From positions 124,001 through 188,000 of the forward strand of contig NZ_SOBR01000001.1 of NCBI RefSeq assembly GCF_004364315.1: a DNA stretch of 64,000 bases, in the 5' to 3' direction. This document shows, piece after piece, positions 58,914 through 64,000 of the stretch; position 1 is the first letter of the stretch; every line of letters begins with the position of its first letter. The notes beneath the pieces were generated by a model, which had not been told where the DNA came from, made no database searches, and saw nothing but the letters and a program-made list of their open reading frames with translations. Source of the stretch: Chromohalobacter marismortui (GTDB lineage: Bacteria; Pseudomonadota; Gammaproteobacteria; Pseudomonadales; Halomonadaceae). Both the position numbers and the translations under genes were made by a program.

Positions 58914-60104
58914 ATGCATGACGATCATGACAACGCCTTCGCGCTCGACACGCTAGCGATCCGTGCCGGCCACGATCGCACGCACGAGCAGGAGCATGGC
59001 GAGCCGATCTTCCCCACGTCGAGCTTCGTCTATGGCAGTGCCGCCGAAGCGGCACGCAAGTTTTCCGGCGAAGAACCGGGTAACATCTATTCGCGTTTCA
59101 CCAATCCCACCGTGCGCACCTTCGAGCAACGCCTGGCGGCGCTCGAGGGAGGCGAGCAGTGCGTGGCCACCAGCTCCGGCATGGCGGCGATTCTCGCCAC
59201 GGCGCTGGCGTTCCTGCAGGCCGGCGACGAAATCGTCGCCTCGCGTTCGTTATTCGGTTCCACGGTCAGCCTGTTCGACAAGTATCTCGGCAAGCTGGGT
59301 ATCGTGACGCACTACGTGGAATTGGGCGATCTGGATGCCTGGCAGGCCGCGATCACGTCGAAGACGCGCTTGTTGTTTGCCGAGACGCCTTCCAACCCCT
59401 TGTCCGAGGTGGTGGACATCGCCGCGTTGGCCGAGATCGCGCATCGGCATGACGCCTGGCTGGCTATCGACAATTGCTTTTTGACGCCGGTGCTGCAACG
59501 CCCGCTGGATCTGGGGGCCGATCTGGTGATCCATTCGGCGACCAAGTACTTGGACGGTCAGGGGCGTGCCATCGGCGGTGCTGTAGTAGGGCCTGAGGAG
59601 ATGCTCAAGGAGTTGGTGGGCGTCGTGCGTACCTGTGGTCCTTGCATGAGTCCCTTCAATGCGTGGATCTTCCTCAAGGGGCTGGAGACGCTGGGACTGC
59701 GCATGAAGGCGCATTGCGAGAACACTCTGGCGTTGGCGCAATGGCTGGAGGCGCAGCCGGAAATTGCCCGTGTGCATTACAGCGGCCTGGAAAGCCATCC
59801 GCAGCATGCATTGGCGAAGCAACAGCAACGGGGCTTCGGCGCCGTGCTGGGCGTGGAGGTGAAGGGCGGTCGCGACGGCGCCTGGGCGCTTATCGACCAT
59901 TCGCAGCTGATGTCGATCACCGGTAATCTGGGGGATGTGAAGACCACCGTCACGCATCCGGCGACGACGACGCATGCACGCTTGAGCGACGCGCAAAAGA
60001 CGGCCGCGGGGATCAGCGAGGGCTTGGTACGTATCGCCGTGGGGCTGGAAGCGCTGGACGACCTCAAGCGCGATATCCGGCGTGGACTCGACACGTTCGG
60101 CTAA
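58914..60104 (+). CDS. metZ: O-succinylhomoserine sulfhydrylase
   Basis: Cys/Met-metabolism PLP enzyme that makes homocysteine directly from O-succinylhomoserine and sulfide (396 residues). It has FPTSSFVYGSAAEAA near residue 31, YSRFTNPTVRTFE, and the PLP Lys in HSATKYLDGQGRA. It follows purF by 12 nt with GAGGAGG upstream, as in Pseudomonas (purF-metZ). MetZ and MetB-type enzymes are similar; the context favours MetZ. Confidence 0.93.
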   Translation: MHDDHDNAFALDTLAIRAGHDRTHEQEHGEPIFPTSSFVYGSAAEAARKFSGEEPGNIYSRFTNPTVRTFEQRLAALEGGEQCVATSSGMAAILATALAFLQAGDEIVASRSLFGSTVSLFDKYLGKLGIVTHYVELGDLDAWQAAITSKTRLLFAETPSNPLSEVVDIAALAEIAHRHDAWLAIDNCFLTPVLQRPLDLGADLVIHSATKYLDGQGRAIGGAVVGPEEMLKELVGVVRTCGPCMSPFNAWIFLKGLETLGLRMKAHCENTLALAQWLEAQPEIARVHYSGLESHPQHALAKQQQRGFGAVLGVEVKGGRDGAWALIDHSQLMSITGNLGDVKTTVTHPATTTHARLSDAQKTAAGISEGLVRIAVGLEALDDLKRDIRRGLDTFG

Positions 60105-60147
60105 GGTGAAGCACTGCGTGCCGATGCGCCCGGCTGTCGTTCGCATG

Positions 60148-60179
60148 ACGCCTCGCCCTGCTGGGGGCGAGGCGTTTTT
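60148..60179 (+). terminator. Intrinsic terminator after metZ
   Basis: An 11-bp stem (60148-60158 with 60165-60175) followed by TTTTT, ending at the convergent rsgA stop codon. Confidence 0.85.
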
Positions 60180-61207
60180 CATGACGAGCGGGGTGCCAGG
60201 CTATCGACGATATGTCGGTAGCTATTGAACCGAGAGGCAAGAATGGCGCCGCGTTCCACGGCCTCACGCAAGGCACATCCGGGTTCCTGGCGGTGGCGAC
60301 AATCGCGGAACCGGCAGCGGCCCAGGTAGGGCTGAAATTCGATGAAGCCGCGTTCCACATCGCGCTCGTCGAGATGGCCGAGGCCGAATTCGCGGATGCC
60401 CGGTGAGTCGATCAGTTCACCGCCTGCCGGTAGATGATAGAGCGTGGCGGTGGTGGTGGTATGCGTGCCCTTGCGCGAGTCCGCCGACAGCGCCCCGACC
60501 CGCAATTGCATGTCGGGCAGCAGACGGTCGATCAATGACGACTTGCCGACGCCGCTCTGGCCCACGAACACGGAGGTATGCTCGGTAAGACAGGCATGCA
60601 GGGCCTCTAGACCGTTCGCGCTCTGCGTAGAAGCGCTGACCACGCGATATCCCAGCTCGCGGTAGCGTGCCAGCAGAGTACGCAGCTCACCGCCCTCGTC
60701 GGGCAGCAGATCGGTCTTGTTGAGTACCAGCACCGGGGGAATACCGGTGGCTACGGCGGCGACGAGGTAGCGGTCGATGAGGTTGGGGTGGGGGGCTGGC
60801 TCCACGGCGAAGACGATCAGAATCTGCGCGATGTTGGCGGCCACGGGCTTGAGCTGGCCGCGTGCGTCGGGACGTTCCAGCACGCTACGGCGCGGCTGAC
60901 GCGCCACGACCACGCCACTGCCGTCGCTCGCCGTGCGCCATACCACCTCGTCGCCGGTGACCAGCCCTTCGAGGTTGGCGCGCAGATGACAGCGGTGGCG
61001 CTGCAGGACGCCATGTTCGTCTTCGGCCTCCACTTCCAGCGTGCGTCCGAAATGTGCGGTCACACGGCCCGGGCGTTCGGGACCGTAATCGCCGGCGTCG
61101 AGTGCCGTGTCGTCGCGCTGGGTGCGGCGTTCGGCACGCTCGGCGCGCTGGGCTTGAATCTTTTCGACCCGCCAGCGTTGCTGGCGGCTGAGTTTACGTT
61201 TGCTCAT
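60179..61207 (-). CDS. rsgA: Ribosome small-subunit biogenesis GTPase RsgA
   Basis: Circularly permuted GTPase that checks 30S maturation (342 residues). It has an N-terminal OB domain. GTPase motifs come in the permuted order: NKTDLL (G4), then [10 protein letters not shown] (G1) and DSPGIREFG (G3). The C-terminal zinc site is [14 protein letters not shown]. Convergent with metZ, divergent from orn. Confidence 0.96.
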   Translation of the reverse strand: MSKRKLSRQQRWRVEKIQAQRAERAERRTQRDDTALDAGDYGPERPGRVTAHFGRTLEVEAEDEHGVLQRHRCHLRANLEGLVTGDEVVWRTASDGSGVVVARQPRRSVLERPDARGQLKPVAANIAQILIVFAVEPAPHPNLIDRYLVAAVATGIPPVLVLNKTDLLPDEGGELRTLLARYRELGYRVVSASTQSANGLEALHACLTEHTSVFVGQSGVGKSSLIDRLLPDMQLRVGALSADSRKGTHTTTTATLYHLPAGGELIDSPGIREFGLGHLDERDVERGFIEFQPYLGRCRFRDCRHRQEPGCALREAVERGAILASRFNSYRHIVDSLAPRSS

Positions 61208-61293
61208 GCGCTCTCAGGGCAGGGTACAATGGCGACCATTGTAGCGTTCATTGCGCCACCTTGTCCTTAGGTGGCGCCCCGACGGAGACCCCC

Positions 61294-61857
61294 ATGGCAA
61301 GCGACACACCGCAAGCCCCGCGTAGTGACCTGTTGATCTGGATCGACCTGGAAATGACCGGGCTCGACCCCGCCCGCGAACGCATCATCGAGGTGGCGAC
61401 CTTGATCACCGATAACGATCTGAACCTGATCGCCGAAGGGCCGGTGCTGGCGGTGCATCAGCCGGATGCCCTGCTCGAGGCGATGGATGAGTGGAATACC
61501 CGCACCCATGGCGACTCGGGGCTGACGCAACGGGTTCGCGAGAGCCGCATCGATACCGCCGAGGCCGAGCGCCAGACGCTGGCGTTTCTCAAGACGTATG
61601 TGACGCCCAACAGCTCGCCGATGTGCGGCAATAGCGTGCATCAGGATCGCCGTTTCATGTGGCGGGAAATGCCCGAACTGGCCGAGTTTTTCCACTACCG
61701 CAATCTCGATATCTCGACGCTCAAGGAACTGGCCAAGCGCTGGAATCCGCAAGCCCTGGCAGGCTTCGAGAAGCGCAATACGCACCAAGCGCTGGACGAC
61801 ATTCGCGAGTCGCTGGCCGAGCTGGCGCATTATCGCAAGACATTTCTGCGCGTCTAG
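61294..61857 (+). CDS. orn: Oligoribonuclease
   Basis: DEDDh 3'-5' exonuclease that degrades 2-5-nt RNAs, including c-di-GMP-derived pGpG (187 residues). It has [26 protein letters not shown] and the [10 protein letters not shown] end motif. Start ATG 61294 after GGAGAC. The stop overlaps the convergent queG stop by 4 nt. Confidence 0.97.
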   Translation: MASDTPQAPRSDLLIWIDLEMTGLDPARERIIEVATLITDNDLNLIAEGPVLAVHQPDALLEAMDEWNTRTHGDSGLTQRVRESRIDTAEAERQTLAFLKTYVTPNSSPMCGNSVHQDRRFMWREMPELAEFFHYRNLDISTLKELAKRWNPQALAGFEKRNTHQALDDIRESLAELAHYRKTFLRV

Positions 61858-62954
61858 GCGTCGACGTGGCTGACGATTAACTGCTCGCGCTTGTGGCGTT
61901 GCTGCTCGAGCCCCCAGCGCACGTGTTCGCGGACCAGGTCGGACGGGTAGGCCAGACGTGCGCGCAAGGCGCCTTCGACGCGTTCGCTCCAAGGCGCGTT
62001 GCCCAGGCCGATGGCCAGGTTGCGCAACCAGCGCTCATACCCGATGCGCCGAATGGCGCTGCCTTCGGTGCGCATCAAGAACTCTTCTTCGCTCCAGGCG
62101 AAGAGACGGATGAGCGAGGCGCGGTCGAGGTCGTGGCGCGGCGCGAAGTCTTCTTCCTGCGACGCACGCGTGAAGCGCGTGAAGGGGCATACCAGTTGGC
62201 AATCGTCGCAGCCGTATACCCGGTTACCCATCGCCTTGCGATATTCTTCGGGGATCGAGCCGGCGAGTTCGATGGTCAGATACGAGATGCAGCGCCGCGA
62301 GTCGATGACCTTGTCGTCGACGATGGCGCCTGTCGGACACGCCGTCTGACAGCGCGAGCACTTGCCGCAGTGTTCGCTCTCGAAGGGCGCATCCACCGGG
62401 AGCGGCAGGTCGGTGTAAAGCTCACCCAGAAAGAACAGCGAACCGGCCTGGGGGTTGAGCAGCATGGCATTCTTGCCGAACCAGCCGAGGCCGGCTTTCT
62501 GCGCCAGGGCACGTTCCATGACCGGGGCCGAGTCGACGAAGGCGCGGTAGCCGTAGGCACCGACTTCGTCCTCGATGCGCTTGGCCAGGGTGGCGAGGCG
62601 CTTGCGGATCAGCTTGTGGTAGTCGCGCCCCAGTGCATAGCGGGAAACATAGGCGCGCTCGGGTTGTCCGAGTACCTTGGTGGTCTCCACCTCGGGGGGA
62701 AGGTAGTCCATGCGCACACTGATGACGCGCAAGGTCCCGGGGATGAGTTCCTCGGGACGCGTGCGCTTGTGACCGTGCTTGGCCATGAAGTGCATTTCGC
62801 CGTGGTAACCGGCCGCCAGCCAGCGTTCGAGATAGCGTTCATGAGCGGCGAGATCGGTATCGGTGATGCCCACCTGCTGGAAGCCGAGTTCGCGCCCCCA
62901 GGTATGGATGCGGTCGGCCAGCGCGGCATGATCGATGGGCGAAGATGAGGACAT
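61854..62954 (-). CDS. queG: Epoxyqueuosine reductase
   Basis: Cobalamin- and Fe-S-dependent final step of queuosine synthesis (366 residues). It has two [4Fe-4S] motifs, [16 protein letters not shown] and [10 protein letters not shown]. Upstream it has [20 protein letters not shown], and an N-terminal stretch with [11 protein letters not shown]. Start ATG 62954 set by family length. A HEAT-like end follows the Fe-S domain. Divergent from nnr. Confidence 0.95.
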   Translation of the reverse strand: MSSSSPIDHAALADRIHTWGRELGFQQVGITDTDLAAHERYLERWLAAGYHGEMHFMAKHGHKRTRPEELIPGTLRVISVRMDYLPPEVETTKVLGQPERAYVSRYALGRDYHKLIRKRLATLAKRIEDEVGAYGYRAFVDSAPVMERALAQKAGLGWFGKNAMLLNPQAGSLFFLGELYTDLPLPVDAPFESEHCGKCSRCQTACPTGAIVDDKVIDSRRCISYLTIELAGSIPEEYRKAMGNRVYGCDDCQLVCPFTRFTRASQEEDFAPRHDLDRASLIRLFAWSEEEFLMRTEGSAIRRIGYERWLRNLAIGLGNAPWSERVEGALRARLAYPSDLVREHVRWGLEQQRHKREQLIVSHVDA

Positions 62955-63048
62955 GACAAGACCCCCGTGAAGCGTGGGCGCCACCCTAGCGCAATCGTGG
63001 CGGGGAATAAATGCTTGTCGCTGGCGAGCACGAGACAGGAGGCGATTC

Positions 63049-64000
63049 ATGACGACGACATGCAGAGTGCCGCATCCCTTGTATGGTGCCGGTCAGGTTC
63101 AGGCGCTGGATCGGCGGCTGACCGATGCGGGCATGGCGGGCTTCGAGTTGATGCAGCGTGCCGCCCAGGCAGCATATACCGCCTTGCGCTCGCGCTGGCC
63201 GGAAGCGCACCGCCTGAGCATCTTGTGCGGTGGCGGCAATAACGCCGGCGATGGTTATGTGATGGCGGCGTTGGCGGCGGCTGATGGCCTCGATGTGCAG
63301 CTCGTCGCTTTGCGCGACCCCGCGACGCTGAGCGGCGACGCAGCGCGGGCTCATGAAATGGCCTGGCAGGCGGGGCTGGATGTCATCGAATGGCGACCCG
63401 AGACGGTAATCAATGGCGATGTGACGGTGGATGCACTGCTGGGTACCGGCGCCACGGGGGAGGTCCGCGAACCACTGCGTAGTGCCATCGAGATGCTCAA
63501 CGCGGCGCCGCGTCCGGTGCTGGCAGTGGATGTTCCCTCAGGCCTTTCGGCACAAACCGGCAGCGTAGCTGGCGTCGCGGTGCGGGCGAGCCTGACGGTC
63601 ACGTTCATTGCCGACAAGTTTGGGTTGCATACCGGTGCCAGCGCGGATCATGTCGGCGAGCTGCATGTCGAAACCTTGGGCGTGACACCTCAAGCGCATG
63701 ACGATCTCGTGCCATTGGGTGAGTTGCAGACGGCCGAGATGCTGCAACGGGCACTGCCGCCGCGACCACGTGGTAGCCATAAAGGTGACTTCGGGCATGT
63801 GTTGGTGATCGGCGGTGGCGCCGGTTTCGGGGGCGCCGCCTTGATGGCCAGCGACGCCGCGTTGCGAAGCGGGGCAGGCAAGGTCAGCTTGGCGACCGCT
63901 GCCGCGCATGTCGCAGCCAGCTTGGTGCGTAGCCCGGAAGTCATGGCGCGCGGGGTGGAAGATGCCAAGGAGATACGCGAACTGCTCGGCCAAGCCTCTG
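63049..64000 (+). CDS. nnr: Bifunctional NAD(P)HX epimerase/dehydratase, 3'-truncated
   Basis: Repairs hydrated NAD(P)H. The N-terminal YjeF_N epimerase domain (about residues 20-210; LCGGGNNAGDGYVMA, VDALLGTGATGEVREP, AVDVPSGLSAQTG) is followed by the start of the C-terminal ADP-dependent dehydratase (RGSHKGDFGHVLVIGGGAGFGGA). The window ends within the dehydratase, about 317 codons in. Start ATG 63049 after AGGAGG. Neighbours downstream are expected to be tsaE and amiB. Confidence 0.95.
   Translation, partial: MTTTCRVPHPLYGAGQVQALDRRLTDAGMAGFELMQRAAQAAYTALRSRWPEAHRLSILCGGGNNAGDGYVMAALAAADGLDVQLVALRDPATLSGDAARAHEMAWQAGLDVIEWRPETVINGDVTVDALLGTGATGEVREPLRSAIEMLNAAPRPVLAVDVPSGLSAQTGSVAGVAVRASLTVTFIADKFGLHTGASADHVGELHVETLGVTPQAHDDLVPLGELQTAEMLQRALPPRPRGSHKGDFGHVLVIGGGAGFGGAALMASDAALRSGAGKVSLATAAAHVAASLVRSPEVMARGVEDAKEIRELLGQAS

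Overview
This window is a stretch of core chromosome from a high-GC gammaproteobacterium. The best fit is the family Halomonadaceae (Halomonas/Chromohalobacter type). Gene order supports this: gltA divergent from sdhCDAB-sucAB-lpd-sucCD, fimV-truA-trpFBA-accD-folC-dedD-cvpA-purF-metZ, and orn/queG/nnr. So do the many acidic proteins and the osmo/salt-linked small genes. I saw no prophage, transposase, CRISPR array or rRNA. One tRNA gene, tRNA-Gly(CCC), is present.

Layout. 1-13.2 kb: the 3'-truncated citrate synthase gene on the minus strand and, divergently, almost the whole second half of the TCA cycle (succinate dehydrogenase, 2-oxoglutarate dehydrogenase with its own E3, succinyl-CoA ligase). 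13.3-16.2 kb: a tightly coupled minus-strand trio (GT4 glycosyltransferase, DUF2334 deacetylase-like protein, UPF0104 membrane protein) that looks like an envelope glycolipid pathway. 16.3-25.7 kb: rnb, an atypical SDR, a DUF3833 lipoprotein with a chalcone-isomerase-like protein, an M42 peptidase followed by an attC-like inverted repeat, a Cof-type phosphatase, an AI-2E family transporter, and a universal stress protein. 24.7-33.3 kb: ycjXF diverging from an Rrf2 regulator and the suf operon (sufBCDST), with a Fur-box-like and an IscR-like operator between them. 33.4-40.1 kb: a SanA-like protein, a hypothetical protein, rimK-rimB, DUF3549 and yqcC, an OmpW-family porin with two PsrA-like operators, and a GtrB-GtrA pair. 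40.1-46.4 kb: proline catabolism (putP, putA, AraC-type regulator). 46.5-48.1 kb: tRNA-Gly, a CBS-domain protein, a small unknown protein and a YqaE/Pmp3 peptide. 48.2-60.1 kb: the conserved fimV-to-metZ block. 60.1-64 kb: rsgA, orn, queG and the 5' part of nnr.

The window is mostly housekeeping: central carbon flux, Fe-S cluster assembly (which serves sdhB and queG here), tryptophan, purine, folate, methionine and fatty-acid precursors. No classic accessory island is present. The most interesting material is regulatory (PsrA-like pair, Fur/IscR-like sites), small (a hydrophobic reading frame between putA and putP, an orphan plus-strand terminator), or of unassigned function (the glycolipid-like trio, the attC-like repeat). 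Product calls rest on remembered family motifs, since no database search was possible. Start codons were chosen by Shine-Dalgarno spacing and family N-termini where stated.
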